NCBI GenBank assembly: GCA_019155185.1
Contig: CM032813.1
Location: 13,187,561 to 13,251,560, forward strand
DNA length: 64,000 nt
From: Beaufortia kweichowensis
Lineage: Eukaryota; Chordata; Actinopteri; Cypriniformes; Gastromyzontidae
Direction: 5' to 3'
The notes under the pieces are model-generated. The model saw only the letters and a list, made by a program, of their open reading frames with translations, was not told the DNA's origin and did no database searches. A program made the position numbers and the translations under genes. Shown piece after piece: positions 21,862 through 34,924 of this stretch. The first letter of the stretch is position 1. Each line of letters opens with the position of its first letter.

Positions 21862-23630
21862 ACATATGGCCGCTCGTCTGCAACAGATAACGTGCCTGGA
21901 ATGCCATTGCTTTGGGCTTTATTTCTGATTTGATTTGGAAGCATGTGCCCCAGCCATTCACTTGAACATAGCACACACAACCTTACTCTGATCGATGTTG
22001 TTCCACTCTCTCATCCACTCTCTTGGAGTCTGGTTCTTGGGAGGGGTTGTTTTAATTCAGTGATTTCCATCTGCTGATGTGAGAAGCACTCATGGATCTG
22101 TTGAGTGGAGACTGTTGATATGGTTGTTTGGTGGGAGAGAGGTGCTGTGTGTGAAGCTATGATTTCTTCATCTGCTGGTGTTACTGGGCTGAGAGAAGAC
22201 TTGTCATTCTCTGCTAAGTTTCTTATTGCTGCAAAGTTTCTTTCACACTGTTCAAATATGTCATGTGAATCCTGGATCAAAACTCTGCCGCTGTGATACA
22301 GGGTGACATTGGATTTTGGTGTAGTGTCTAGATGCAGCTGCATCGTGGCTTTGTGTCCGCACATTTTCAGATCTTTGTAGGCAGAACAAAGTGCTGAATG
22401 CCATGCATTGCTGTATGTCTCCTGTTACTTTCCGTCATTTACTTGCATAAAACCTGCTTGCTGTGTTTCTGAGGAACGTTTGATTAGTTAGGTTTGATTT
22501 TCTATTTGCAGTCTCACCGGTTCCATTATCAGGCTACGTGAGGGTCAAAGAGTTTTACTCGATCCCTTTCTTCTGATGGGCCACATCCCTCCGTTGTTGC
22601 TTGTGGTGGTTTTTGAATTCCAATTGGATTGGCCGTTTGCATACTATTGACCCGTCAGCTGGCGTTTAGCTTTCGTTTGGCAGAGATGCCTTCACAGTTG
22701 CTAATTCACACCTCCAGAGAAGAACGTGAGCTGCCGGTAAGCCGATCCCTCTGTTTACAGTTTAAGATCACTGTAGGCAGAGCAGAGTGCTGAATGCCAT
22801 GCATTTGACTAGTCTGTGCCAAACAACAGATCTGCTTTTACTTCCCTGTCTTGCACTTGCATGAAGTCTGCTTTCTGTGTTTCTGGGGGGCCACTGATTA
22901 GTTAGTTATGAATATGTTGCTGCAGGCCAATGATTATTTAGTTTTGAATATGTTTTTGCAGGCTCACTGGTTACATCATCAGGGTATGTGATGGTCAGAG
23001 ATTTCAGGTCGCACAACCCTCCAATGATGTATGTACTTGTTTTTGTATTGTGATGGGATTGGCCGATGGCATAGTCTTGACCTATCAGTGGGCGTTTACC
23101 TTTTATGTGGCATAGGCGACTTCACAGTTGCTAATTCAAACCTCCAGAGTAAAACTTGAGTTGCTGTTGAGCAGGTAGGCTGGTCGACCAAGACTGGCAA
23201 GTCTCTCTTCCTTCGTTTAGTTTAATTGAAATTGTTTGTGTATTTTTGGTTTATTATGTCCATGTGTGTATAATATATGAAGAGAGTTTTTTTCCCCCAG
23301 ATGTAAAACATTTAAAGGAACTCACTGTTTCCCGACGCTGTCGGACTGTTACTGTAGCTTCTTTGTTGGCTTGATGCTTTGCTTTTCTTATGCTCTTTAG
23401 AATGTTGTGGTTCTTCCAGGAAGTTCACTTCAAGTTTCCACGTTTGCAGTTCAATTTCAAACAAAATGTCGTAGTCACTGTGTGTATAATCCAGTTTACA
23501 TTGGCAACAATTCAGATACAATCCAAAGTAAGTGCTGTTACTTTGACTTCCCTTGTGATTCCTCTGTCAGCGTCGCCTACTTCACTTCAGTGATTTCTGG
23601 AGAATCAGCCCCCCCCCTCCATTTTCCCGT

Positions 23631-23704
23631 GCCTCGTTGGCGCAGTTAGGCAGCGCGTCAGTCTCATAATCTGAAGGTCGTGAGTTCGAGCCTCACACGG
23701 GGCA
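23631..23704 (+). tRNA. tRNA-Met(CAT), unit 7, intact
   Basis: Exact consensus. Confidence 0.96.
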
Positions 23705-23838
23705 GGGTGGTAGTTTTAAACCACTGGTTTAAGATGTGTGGCCCATTTCACTTCCACGCCCTCGGTCTATCTCTACATGGCAGCGTAACGAGCAAGGCGC
23801 CCACTTGCCCTCTGCGTGGGCCATGCAACAGCAGACCG

Positions 23839-23909
23839 TCCCTGGTGGTCTAGTGGTTAGGATTCGGCGCTCTCACCGCCGCGGCCCGGGTTCGATTTCG
23901 GTCAGGGAA
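23839..23909 (+). tRNA. tRNA-Glu(CTC), unit 7
   Basis: T stem reads gatttcgg for gattcccgg: one base short, one changed. Confidence 0.86.
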
Positions 23910-23987
23910 CTCCCGTTTTGACGCGAGACGGACGTTTTTGACAAGTTAAACAAATCGGCAAGACAAACACGTTGGAAAAACAAGTCT

Positions 23988-24074
23988 TCCTTCGAGCCGG
24001 ATTCGAACCAGCGACCTAAGGATAACCAGTGAAATGCCTACAGTCCTCCGCTCTACCAACTGAGCTATCGAAGG
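23988..24074 (-). tRNA. tRNA-Tyr(GTA), unit 8, intact
   Basis: Exact consensus including intron. Confidence 0.96.
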
Positions 24075-24464
24075 TGTACCGACGGTTGAGTGGCTTGCCT
24101 GGGTGAATCAACATCAATACGCTTAACGTTTTCAAACCATTAAATGGCAAGGCCAACAATGGTTTCGGTTTTGTATTTGTAGTCTTCTGCATCTAACTCT
24201 GTCAGTCATAGCTGGGGGAACGCATCCTGACACCTGAGAATGTTCCTGTCAGATAGCGTTCCCCTGTTTTCCATAAGACAGAGGGTTGAAACATGTTTCA
24301 AAATAAAACTGTTTTGGCACTGACAGCATGTTCATGCTTTTATAGAGAAGGTATCTGTCATGTAATGTTACTTCGAAAAGAAATGTGGTTTTGACAAGCT
24401 GCTCAGGAAAAACACTGAGATTTATAATGTCTCACCTACGAGAGGTTCAGACCAAAGCTCGGAA

Positions 24465-24546
24465 CGACGAGGATGGGATTCGAACCCACGCGTGCAGAGC
24501 ACAATGGATTAGCAGTCCATCGCCTTAACCACTCGGCCACCTCGTC
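24465..24546 (-). tRNA. tRNA-Ser(GCT), unit 8, intact
   Basis: Exact consensus. Confidence 0.96.
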
Positions 24547-24686
24547 ACAATGCAAACAGTCCTGGACACATACACGGTGCTAGTTTTGCCTAAATAGTAG
24601 GAAAGCCTTGTATGGATGAAGGAATGTCAATACGCTTAACATTTTGAAACCCAAAAGGAAACACAAACTGAAGTCAGATGCGTGCG

Positions 24687-24756
24687 AGGGGCACCCGGAT
24701 TTGAACCGGGACCTCTTGATCTGCAGTCAAATGCTCTACCACTGAGCTATACCCCC
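24687..24756 (-). tRNA. tRNA-Cys(GCA), unit 8
   Basis: One G missing in the 3' acceptor strand and one in the T stem. Confidence 0.87.
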
Positions 24757-24960
24757 GTCGTCAGGGTTGTGGAAATGCCAAATTATCAACATTAGCTTCA
24801 ATTTCTGTACCCTAGAAGAATCAACTGACACTGGCGTGTTCCATGGTATGTAAATAACGCTAAGAGTACTCTGAGGTTGTGTAACGATGGCTTAACGGTG
24901 CTGTTTTTTTATCAAGACAGCAGGCACTCTACGCTACGAAAGGGAGCAGAAAATCACCAT

Positions 24961-25033
24961 CGAGCCAGCCAGGAGTCGAACCTAGAATCTTCTGATCCGT
25001 AGTCAGACGCGTTATCCATTGCGCCACTGGCCC
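24961..25033 (-). tRNA. tRNA-Arg(ACG), unit 8, intact
   Basis: Exact consensus. Confidence 0.96.
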
Positions 25034-25199
25034 AAGATCGATGACCTGTTTTGTCACGGACGTGCTCTACCTTACCATATTTAGGGGATAAAGGAAAGAA
25101 GGTAAAGGAACGCACTCACACGTGCCTGTTCACTGCCAATTACAAACGCACCGTATTGCAGTGAACGTCATGCAATGTTCAGCTGTAAGGGACACAATA

Positions 25200-25282
25200 T
25201 GTCAGAAGTGGGATTCGAACCCACGCCTCCAGGGGAGACTGCGACCTGAACGCAGCGCCTTAGACCGCTCGGCCATCCTGAC
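25200..25282 (-). tRNA. tRNA-Leu(CAG), unit 8, intact
   Basis: Exact consensus. Confidence 0.96.
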
Positions 25283-27052
25283 ACATATGGCCGTTCGTCT
25301 GCAACAGATAACGTGCCTGGAATGCCATTGCTTTGGGCTTTATTTCTGATTTGATTTGGAAGCATGTGCCCCAGCCATTCACTTGAACATAGCACACACA
25401 ACCTTACTCTGATCGATGTTGTTCCACTCTCTCATCCACTCTCTTGGAGTCTGGTTCTTGGGAGGGGTTGTTTTAATTCAGTGATTTCCATCTGCTGATG
25501 TGAGAAGCACTCATGGATCTGTTGAGTGGAGACTGTTGATATGGTTGTTTGGTGGGAGAGAGGTGCTGTGTGTGAAGCTATGATTTCTTCATCTGCTGGT
25601 GTTACTGGGCTGAGAGAAGACTTGTCATTCTCTGCTAAGTTTCTTATTGCTGCAAAGTTTCTTTCACACTGTTCAAATATGTCATGTGAATCCTGGATCA
25701 AAACTCTGCCGCTGTGATACAGGGTGACATTGGATTTTGGTGTAGTGTCTAGATGCAGCTGCATCGTGGCTTTGTGTCCGCACATTTTCAGATCTTTGTA
25801 GGCAGAACAAAGTGCTGAATGCCATGCATTGCTGTATGTCTCCTGTTACTTTCCGTCATTTACTTGCATAAAACCTGCTTGCTGTGTTTCTGAGGAACGT
25901 TTGATTAGTTAGGTTTGATTTTCTATTTGCAGTCTCACCGGTTCCATTATCAGGCTACGTGAGGGTCAAAGAGTTTTACTCGATCCCTTTCTTCTGATGG
26001 GCCACATCCCTCCGTTGTTGCTTGTGGTGGTTTTTGAATTCCAATTGGATTGGCCGTTTGCATACTATTGACCCGTCAGCTGGGCGTTTAGCTTTCGTTT
26101 GGCAGAGATGCCTTCACAGTTGCTAATTCACACCTCCAGAGAAGAACGTGAGCTGCCGGTAAGCCGATCCCTCTGTTTACAGTTTAAGATCACTGTAGGC
26201 AGAGCAGAGTGCTGAATGCCATGCATTTGACTAGTCTGTGCCAAACAACAGATCTGCTTTTACTTCCCTGTCTTGCACTTGCATGAAGTCTGCTTTCTGT
26301 GTTTCTGGGGGCCACTGATTAGTTAGTTATGAATATGTTGCTGCAGGCCAATGATTATTTAGTTTTGAATATGTTTTGCAGGCTCACTGGTTACATCATC
26401 AGGTATGTGATGGTCAGAGATTTCAGGTCGCACAACCCTCCAATGATGTATGTACTTGTTTTTTGTATTGTGATGGGATTGGCCGATGGCATAGTCTTGA
26501 CCTATCAGTGGGGCGTTTACCTTTTATGTGGCATAGGCGACTTCACAGTTGCTAATTCAAACCTCCAGAGTAAAACTTGAGTTGCTGTTGAGCAGGTAGG
26601 CTGGTCGACCAAGACTGGCAAGTCTCTCTTCCTTCGTTTAGTTTAATTGAAATTGTTTGTGTATTTTTGGTTTATTATGTCCATGTGTGTATAATATATG
26701 AAGAGAGTTTTTTTCCCCCAGATGTAAAACATTTAAAGGAACTCACTGTTTCCCGACGCTGTCGGACTGTTACTGTAGCTTCTTTGTTGGCTTGATGCTT
26801 TGCTTTTCTTATGCTCTTTAGAATGTTGTGGTTCTTCCAGGAAGTTCACTTCAAGTTTCCACGTTTGCAGTTCAATTTCAAACAAAATGTCTTAGTCACT
26901 GTGTGTATAATCCAGTTTACATTGGCAACAATTCAGATACAATCCAAAGTAAGTGCTGTTACTTTGACTTCCCTTTGTGATTCCTCTGTCAGCGTCGCCT
27001 ACTTCACTTCAGTGATTTCTGGAGAATCAGCCCCCCCCCTCCATTTTCCCGT

Positions 27053-27125
27053 GCCTCGTTGGCGCAGTTAGGCAGCGCGTCAGTCTCATAATCTGAAGGT
27101 CGTGAGTTCGAGCCTCACACGGGCA
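27053..27125 (+). tRNA. tRNA-Met(CAT), unit 8
   Basis: One G missing in the 3' acceptor strand. Confidence 0.9.
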
Positions 27126-27253
27126 GGGTGGTAGTTTTAAACCACTGGTTTAAGATGTGTGGCCCATTTCACTTCCACGCCCTCGGTCTATCTCTACATG
27201 GCAGCGAGCAAGGCAACCACTTGCCCTCGTGGCCCTCATGCAACAGCAGACCG

Positions 27254-27322
27254 TCCCTGGTGGTCTAGTGGTTAGGATTCGCGCTCTCACCGCCGCGGCC
27301 CGGGTTCGATTCGGTCAGGGAA
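27254..27322 (+). tRNA. tRNA-Glu(CTC), unit 8, damaged
   Basis: One G missing before the anticodon stem and two C missing in the T stem (gattcgg). Confidence 0.8.
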
Positions 27323-27400
27323 CTCACGTTTTGACGCGAGACGGACGTTTTTGACAAGTTAAACAAATCGGCAAGACAAACACGTTGGAAAAACAAGTCT

Positions 27401-27488
27401 TCCTTTCGAGCCGGATTGAACCAGCGACCTAAGGATAACCAGTGAAATGCCTACAGTCCTCCGGCTCTACCAACTGAGCTATCGAAGG
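27401..27488 (-). tRNA. tRNA-Tyr(GTA), unit 9
   Basis: One extra T in the acceptor stem, one C missing in the T loop (ggattgaacc), one extra G before the anticodon stem. Confidence 0.82.
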
Positions 27489-27879
27489 TGTACCGGACGG
27501 TTGAGTGGCTTGCCTGGGTGAATCAACATCAATACGCTTTAACGTTTTCAAACCATTAAATGGCAAGGCCAACAATGGTTTCGGTTTTGTATTTGTAGTC
27601 TTCTGCATCTAACTCTGTCAGTCATAGCTGGGGAACGCATCCTGACACCTGAGAATGTTCCTGTCAGATAGCGTTCCCCTGTTTTCCATAAGACAGAGGG
27701 TTGAAACATGTTTCAAAATAAAACTGTTTTGGCACTGACAGCATGTTCATGCTTTTATAGAGAAGGTATCTGTCATGTAATGTTACTTCCGAAAGAAATG
27801 TGGTTTTGACAAGCTGCTCAGGAAAAACACTGAGATTTATAATGTCTCACCTACGAGAGGTTCAGACCAAAGCTCGGAA

Positions 27880-27961
27880 CGACGAGGATGGGATTCGAAC
27901 CCACGCGTGCAGAGCACAATGGATTAGCAGTCCATCGCCTTAACCACTCGGCCACCTCGTC
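27880..27961 (-). tRNA. tRNA-Ser(GCT), unit 9, intact
   Basis: Exact consensus. Confidence 0.96.
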
Positions 27962-28103
27962 ACAATGCAAACAGTCCTGGACACATACACCGGTGCTAGT
28001 TTTTGCCTAAATAGTAGGAAAGCCTTGTATGGATGAAGGAATGTCAATACGCTTAACATTTTGAAACCCAAAAGGAAACACAAACTGAAGTCAGATGCGT
28101 GCG

Positions 28104-28175
28104 AGGGGGCACCCGGATTTGAACCGGGGACCTCTTGATCTGCAGTCAAATGCTCTACCACTGAGCTATACCCCC
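28104..28175 (-). tRNA. tRNA-Cys(GCA), unit 9, intact
   Basis: Exact consensus. Confidence 0.96.
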
Positions 28176-28373
28176 GTCGTCAGGGTTGTGGAAATGCCAA
28201 ATTATCAACATTAGCTTCAATTTCTGTACCCTAGAAGAATCAACTGACACTGGCGTGTTCCATGGTATGTAAATAACGCTAAGAGTACTCTGAGGTTGTG
28301 TAACGATGGCTTAACGGTGCTGTTTTTTATCAAGACAGCAGGCACTCTACGAAAGGGAGCAGAAAATCACCAT

Positions 28374-28451
28374 CGAGCCAGCCAGGAGTCGAACCTAGAA
28401 TCTTCTGATCCGTAGTCAGACGCTAAGCGTTATCCATTGCGCCACTGGCCC
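28374..28451 (-). tRNA. tRNA-Arg(ACG), unit 9, damaged
   Basis: Five extra bases (taagc) inserted where the D arm meets the anticodon stem; other arms exact. Confidence 0.8.
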
Positions 28452-28617
28452 AAGATCGATGACCTGTTTTGTCACGGACGTGCTCTACCTTACCATATTT
28501 AGGGGATAAAGGAAAGAAGGTAAAGGAACGCACTCACACGTGCCTGTTCACTGCCAATTACAAACGCACCGTATTGCAGTGAACGTCATGCAATGTTCAG
28601 CTGTAAGGGACACAATA

Positions 28618-28699
28618 TGTCAGAAGTGGGATTCGAACCACGCCTCCAGGGGAGACTGCGACCTGAACGCAGCGCCTTAGACCGTTCGGCCATCCTGAC
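28618..28699 (-). tRNA. tRNA-Leu(CAG), unit 9
   Basis: One C missing in the T stem and one substitution in the D arm. Confidence 0.87.
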
Positions 28700-30458
28700 A
28701 CATACGGCCGTTCGTCAGATAACGTGCCTGGAATGCCATTGCTTTGGGCTTTATTTCTGATTTGATTTGGAAGCATGTGCCCCAGCCATTCACTTGAACA
28801 TAGCACACACAACCTTACTCTGATCGATGTTGTTCCACTCTCTCATCCACTCTCTTGGAGTCTGGTTCTTGGGAGGGGTTGTTTTAATTCAGTGATTTCC
28901 ATCTGCTGATGTGAGAAGCACTCATGGATCTGTTGAGTGGAGACTGTTGATATGGTTGTTTGGTGGGAGAGAGGTGCTGTGTGTGAAGCTATGATTTCTT
29001 CATCTGCTGGTGTTACTGGGCTGAGAGAAGACTTGTCATTCTCTGCTAAGTTTCTTATTGCTGCAAAGTTTCTTTCACACTGTTCAAATATGTCATGTGA
29101 ATCCTGGATCAAAACTCTGCCGCTGTGATACAGGGTGACATTGGATTTTGGTGTAGTGTCTAGATGCAGCTGCATCGTGGCTTTTGTCCGCGACATTTTC
29201 AGATCTTTGTAGGCAGAACAAAGTGCTGAATGCCATGCATTGCTGTATGTCTCCTGTTACTTTCCGTCATTTACTTGCATAAAACCTGCTTGCTGTGTTT
29301 CTGAGGAACGTTTGATTAGTTAGGTTTGATTTTCTATTTGCAGTCTCACCGGTTCCATTATCAGGCTACGTGAGGGTCAAAGAGTTTTACTCGATCCCCT
29401 TTCTTCTGATGGGCCACATCCCTCCGTTGTTGCTTGTGGTGGTTTTGAATTCCAATTGGATTGGCCGTTTGCATACTATTGACCCGTCAGCTGGGCGTTT
29501 AGCTTTCGTTTGGCAGAGATGCCTTCACAGTTGCTAATTCACACCTCCAGAGAAGAACGTGAGCTGCCGGTAAGCCGATCCCTCTGTTTACAGTTTAAGA
29601 TCACTGTAGGCAGAGCAGAGTGCTGAATGCCATGCATTTGACTAGTCTGTGCCAAACAACAGATCTGCTTTTACTTCCCTGTCTTGCACTTGCATGAAGT
29701 CTGCTTTCTGTGTTTCTGGGGGCCACTGATTAGTTAGTTATGAATATGTTGCTGCAGGCCAATGATTATTTAGTTTTGAATATGTTTTGCAGGCTCACTG
29801 GTTACATCATCAGGGTATGTGATGGTCAGAGATTTCAGGTCGCACAACCCTCCAATGATGTATGTACTTGTTTTTTGTATTGTGATGGGATTGGCCGATG
29901 GCATAGTCTTGACCTATCAGTGGGGCGTTTACCTTTTATGTGGCATAGGCGACTTCACAGTTGCTAATTCAAACCTCCAGAGTAAAACTTGAGTTGCTGT
30001 TGAGCAGGTAGGCTGGTCGACCAAGACTGGCAAGTCTCTTCCTTCGTTTAGTTTAATTGAAATTGTTTGTGTATTTTTGGTTTATTATGTCCATGTGTGT
30101 ATAATATATGAAGAGAGATTTTTTTCCCCAGATGTAAAACATTTAAAGGAACTTACTGTTTCCCGACGCTGTCGGACTGTTACTGTAGCTTCTTTGTTGG
30201 CTTGATGCTTTGCTTTTCTCATGCTCTTTAGAATGTTGTGGTTCTTCCAGGAAGTTCACTTCAAGTTTCCACGTTTGCAGTTCAATTTCAAACAAAATGT
30301 CGTAGTCACTGTGTGTATAATCCAGTTTACATTGGCAACAATTCAGATACAATCCAAAGTAAGTGCTGTTACTTTGACTTCCCCTTGTGATTCCTCTGTC
30401 AGCGCCGCCTACTTCACTTCAGTGATTTCTGGAGAATCAGCCCCCTCCATTTTCCCGT

Positions 30459-30532
30459 GCCTCGTTGGCGCAGTTAGGCAACGCGTCAGTCTCATAATCT
30501 GAAGGTCGTGAGTTCGAGCCTCACACGGGGCA
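30459..30532 (+). tRNA. tRNA-Met(CAT), unit 9
   Basis: One substitution, G to A, at the D/anticodon stem junction (ggcaacgcg); length 74. Confidence 0.92.
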
Positions 30533-30666
30533 GGGTGGTAGTTTTAAACCACTGGTTTAAGATGTGTGGCCCATTTCACTTCCACGCCCTCGGTCTATCT
30601 CTACATGGCAGCGTAACGAGCAAGGCGCCCACTTGGCCTCTGCGTGGGCCATGCAACAGCAGACCG

Positions 30667-30738
30667 TCCCTGGTGGTCTAGTGGTTAGGATTCGGCGCTC
30701 TCACCGCCGCGGCCCGGGTTCGATTCCCGGTCAGGGAA
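30667..30738 (+). tRNA. tRNA-Glu(CTC), unit 9, intact
   Basis: Exact consensus. Confidence 0.96.
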
Positions 30739-30818
30739 CTCACGTTTTGACGCGAGACGGACGTTTTTTTGACAAGTTAAACAAATCGGCAAGACAAACA
30801 CGTTGGAAAAACAAGTCT

Positions 30819-30905
30819 TCCTTCGAGCCGGATTCGAACCAGCGACCTAAGGATAACCAGTGAAATGCCTACAGTCCTCCGCTCTACCAACTGAGCTATC
30901 GAAGG
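30819..30905 (-). tRNA. tRNA-Tyr(GTA), unit 10, intact
   Basis: Exact consensus including intron. Confidence 0.96.
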
Positions 30906-31298
30906 TGTACCGACGGTTGAGTGGCTTGCCTGGGTGAATCAACATCAATACGCTTTAACGTTTTCAAACCATTAAATGGCAAGGCCAACAATGGTTTCGG
31001 TTTTGTATTTGTAGTCTTCTGCATCTAACTCTGTCAGTCATAGCTGGGGGAACGCATCCTGACACCTGAGAATGTTCCTGTCAGATAGCGTTCCCCCTGT
31101 TTTCCATAAGACAGAGGGTTGAAACATGTTTCAAAATAAAAACTGTTTTGGCACTGACAGCATGTTCATGCTTTTATAGAGAAGGTATCTGTCATGTAAT
31201 GTTACTTCCGAAAGAAATGTGGTTTTGACAAGCTGCTCAGGAAAAACACTGAGATTTATAATGTCTCACCTACGAGAGGTTCAGACCAAAGCTCGGAA

Positions 31299-31380
31299 CG
31301 ACGAGGATGGGATTCGAACCCACGCGTGCAGAGCACAATGGATTAGCAGTCCATCGCCTTAACCACTCGGCCACCTCGTC
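31299..31380 (-). tRNA. tRNA-Ser(GCT), unit 10, intact
   Basis: Exact consensus. Confidence 0.96.
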
Positions 31381-31522
31381 ACAATGCAAACAGTCCTGGA
31401 CACATACACCGGTGCTAGTTTTTGCCTAAATAGTAGGAAAGCCTTGTATGGATGAAGGAATGTCAATACGCTTAACATTTTGAAACCCAAAAGGAAACAC
31501 AAACTGAAGTCAGATGCGTGCG

Positions 31523-31594
31523 AGGGGGCACCCGGATTTGAACCGGGGACCTCTTGATCTGCAGTCAAATGCTCTACCACTGAGCTATACCCCC
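31523..31594 (-). tRNA. tRNA-Cys(GCA), unit 10, intact
   Basis: Exact consensus. Confidence 0.96.
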
Positions 31595-31797
31595 GTCGTC
31601 AGGGTTGTGGAAATGCCAAATTATCAACATTAGCTTCAATTTCTGTACCCTAGAAGAATCAACTGACACTGGCGTGTTCCATGGTATGTAAATAACGCTA
31701 AGAGTACTCTGAGGTTGTGTAACGATGGCTTAACGGTGCTGTTTTTTATCAAGACAGCAGGCACTCTACGCTACGAAAGGGAGCAGAAAATCACCAT

Positions 31798-31870
31798 CGA
31801 GCCAGCCAGGAGTCGAACCTAGAATCTTCTGATCCGTAGTCAGACGCGTTATCCATTGCGCCACTGGCCC
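31798..31870 (-). tRNA. tRNA-Arg(ACG), unit 10, intact
   Basis: Exact consensus. Confidence 0.96.
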
Positions 31871-32017
31871 AAGATCGATGACCTGTTTTGTCACGGACGT
31901 AGGGGATAAAGGAAAGAAGGTAAAGGAACGCACTCACACGTGCCTGTTCACTGCCAATTACAAACGCACCGTATTGCAGTGAACGTCATGCAATGTTCAG
32001 CTGTAAGGGACACAATA

Positions 32018-32101
32018 TGTCAGAAGTGGGATTGAACCCACGCCTCCAGGGGAGACTGCGACCTGAACGCAGCGCCTTTAGACCGCTTCGGCCATCCTGA
32101 C
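32018..32101 (-). tRNA. tRNA-Leu(CAG), unit 10
   Basis: One C missing in the T loop and two extra T in the D arm. Confidence 0.84.
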
Positions 32102-33868
32102 ACATATGGCCGTTCGTCTGCAACAGATAACGTGCCTGGAATGCCATTGCTTTGGGCTTTATTTCTGATTTGATTTGGAAGCATGTGCCCCAGCCATTCA
32201 CTTGAACATAGCACACACAACCTTACTCTGATCGATGTTGTTCCACTCTCTCATCCACTCTCTTGGAGTCTGGTTCTTGGGAGGGGTTGTTTTTAATTCA
32301 GTGATTTCCATCTGCTGATGTGAGAAGCACTCATGGATCTGTTGAGTGGAGACTGTTGATATGGTTGTTTGGTGGGAGAGAGGTGCTGTGTGTGAAGCTA
32401 TGATTTCTTCATCTGCTGGTGTTACTGGGCTGAGAGAAGACTTGTCATTCTCTGCTAAGTTTCTTATTGCTGCAAAGTTTCTTTCACACTGTTCAAATAT
32501 GTCATGTGAATCCTGGATCAAAACTCTGCCGCTGTGATACAGGGTGACATTGGATTTTGGTGTAGTGTCTAGATGCAGCTGCATCGTGGCTTTGTGTCCG
32601 CACATTTTCAGATCTTTGTAGGCAGAACAAAGTGCTGAATGCCATGCATTGCTGTATGTCTCCTGTTACTTTCCGTCATTTACTTGCATAAAACCTGCTT
32701 GCTGTGTTTCTGAGGAACGTTTGATTAGTTAGGTTTGATTTTCTATTTGCAGTCTCACCGGTTCCATTATCAGGCTACGTGAGGGTCAAAGAGTTTTACT
32801 CGATCCCTTTCTTCTGATGGGCCACATCCCTCCGTTGTTGCTTGTGGTGGTTTTGAATTCCAATTGGATTGGCCGTTTGCATACTATTGACCCGTCAGCT
32901 GGGCGTTTAGCTTTCGTTTGGCAGAGATGCCTTCACAGTTGCTAATTCACACCTCCAGAGAAGAACGTGAGCTGCCGGTAAGCCGATCCCTCTGTTTACA
33001 GTTTAAGATCACTGTAGGCAGAGCAGAGTGCTGAATGCCATGCATTTGACTAGTCTGTGCCAAACAACAGATCTGCTTTTACTTCCCTGTCTTGCACTTG
33101 CATGAAGTCTGCTTTCTGTGTTTCTGGGGGCCACTGATTAGTTAGTTATGAATATGTTGCTGCAGGCCAATGATTATTTAGTTTTGAATATGTTTTGCAG
33201 GCTCACTGGTTACATCATCAGGGTATGTGATGGTCAGAGATTTCAGGTCGCACAACCCTCCAATGATGTATGTACTTGTTTTTGTATTGTGATGGGATTG
33301 GCGATGGCATAGTCTTGACCTATCAGTGGGCGTTTACCTTTTATGTGGCATAGGCGACTTCACAGTTGCTAATTCAAACCTCCAGAGTAAAACTTGAGTT
33401 GCTGTTGAGCAGGTAGGCTGGTCGACCAAGACTGGCAAGTCTCTCTTCCTTCGTTTAGTTTAATTGAAATTGTTTGTGTATTTTTGGTTTATTATGTCCA
33501 TGTGTGTATAATATATGAAGAGAGTTTTTTTCCCCCAGATGTAAAACATTTAAAGGAACTCACTGTTTCCCGACGCTGTCGGACTGTTACTGTAGCTTCT
33601 TTGTTGGCTTGATGCTTTGCTTTTCTTATGCTCTTTAGAATGTTGTGGTTCTTCCAGGAAGTTCACTTCAAGTTTCCACGTTTGCAGTTCAATTTCAAAC
33701 AAAATGTCTTAGTCACTGTGTGTATAATCCAGTTTACATTGGCAACAATTCAGATACAATCCAAAGTAAGTGCTGTTACTTTGACTTCCCTTGTGATTCC
33801 TCTGTCAGCGTCGCCTACTTCACTTCAGTGATTTCTGGAGAATCAGCCCCCCCCCTCCATTTTCCCGT

Positions 33869-33941
33869 GCCTCGTTGGCGCAGTTAGGCAGCGCGTCAGT
33901 CTCATAATCTGAAGGTCGTGAGTTCGAGCCTCACACGGGCA
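33869..33941 (+). tRNA. tRNA-Met(CAT), unit 10
   Basis: One G missing in the 3' acceptor strand. Confidence 0.9.
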
Positions 33942-34074
33942 GGGTGGTAGTTTTAAACCACTGGTTTAAGATGTGTGGCCCATTTCACTTCCACGCCCTC
34001 GGTCTATCTCTACATGGCAGCGTAACGAGCAAGGCAAGCCCACTTGCCCTCGTGGGCCATGCAACAGCAGACCG

Positions 34075-34143
34075 TCCCTGGTGGTCTAGTGGTTAGGATT
34101 CGGCGCTCTCACGCCCGCGGCCCGGTTCGATTCGGTCAGGGAA
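34075..34143 (+). tRNA. tRNA-Glu(CTC), unit 10, damaged
   Basis: Anticodon stem 3' side rearranged (cacgcccgcgg) and bases lost on both sides of the T stem. Confidence 0.77.
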
Positions 34144-34221
34144 CTCACGTTTTGACGCGAGACGGACGTTTTTGACAAGTTAAACAAATCGGCAAGACAA
34201 ACACGTTGGAAAAACAAGTCT

Positions 34222-34309
34222 TCCTTCGAGGCGGATTCGAACCAGCGACCTAAGGATAACCAGTGAAATGCCTACAGTCCTCCGGCTCTACCAACTGAGC
34301 TATCGAAGG
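34222..34309 (-). tRNA. tRNA-Tyr(GTA), unit 11
   Basis: One substitution in the acceptor/T junction (gaggcgg) and one extra G before the anticodon stem. Confidence 0.86.
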
Positions 34310-34699
34310 TGTACCGACGGTTGAGTGGCTTGCCTGGGTGAATCAACATCAATACGCTTTAACGTTTTCAAACCATTAAATGGCAAGGCCAACAATGGTT
34401 TCGGTTTTGTATTTGTAGTCTTCTGCATCTAACTCTGTCAGTCATAGCTGGGGAACGCATCCTGACACCTGAGAATGTTCCTGTCAGATAGCGTTCCCCT
34501 GTTTTCCATAAGACAGAGGGTTGAAACATGTTTCAAAATAAAACTGTTTTGGCACTGACAGCATGTTCATGCTTTTATAGAGAAGGTATCTGTCATGTAA
34601 TGTTACTTCCGAAAGAAATGTGGTTTTGACAAGCTGCTCAGGAAAAACACTGAGATTTATAATGTCTCACCTACGAGAGGTTCAGACCAAAGCTCGGAA

Positions 34700-34781
34700 C
34701 GACGAGGATGGGATTCGAACCCACGCGTGCAGAGCACAATGGATTAGCAGTCCATCGCCTTAACCACTCGGCCACCTCGTC
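34700..34781 (-). tRNA. tRNA-Ser(GCT), unit 11, intact
   Basis: Exact consensus. Confidence 0.96.
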
Positions 34782-34924
34782 ACAATGCAAACAGTCCTGG
34801 ACACATACACCGGTGCTAGTTTTTGCCTAAATAGTAGGAAAGCCTTGTATGGATGAAGGAATGTCAATACGCTTAACATTTTGAAACCCAAAAGGAAACA
34901 CAAACTGAAGTCAGATGCGTCGCG

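Larger units (their letters stand above)
20495..23909. repeat. tRNA repeat unit 7
   Basis: Late family. Four bases (attt) are missing in the Leu-Arg spacer near 21660. The Leu-Met spacer carries the aatgtcgtag variant shared with units 9 and 13. Confidence 0.95.
23910..27322. repeat. tRNA repeat unit 8
   Basis: Late family with the tgttcatg variant upstream of Ser that persists to the end of the array. Tyr, Ser, Arg and Leu are exact. Confidence 0.95.
27323..30738. repeat. tRNA repeat unit 9
   Basis: Late family with an early-type patch at about 30147-30220 (ggaacttactg, ctcatgctc) and the short five-C run before Met. Ser, Cys and Glu are exact. Confidence 0.95.
30739..34143. repeat. tRNA repeat unit 10
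   Basis: Late family. A 19-bp deletion in the Leu-Arg spacer joins gacgt to agggg near 31900. Tyr, Ser, Cys and Arg are exact. Confidence 0.95.
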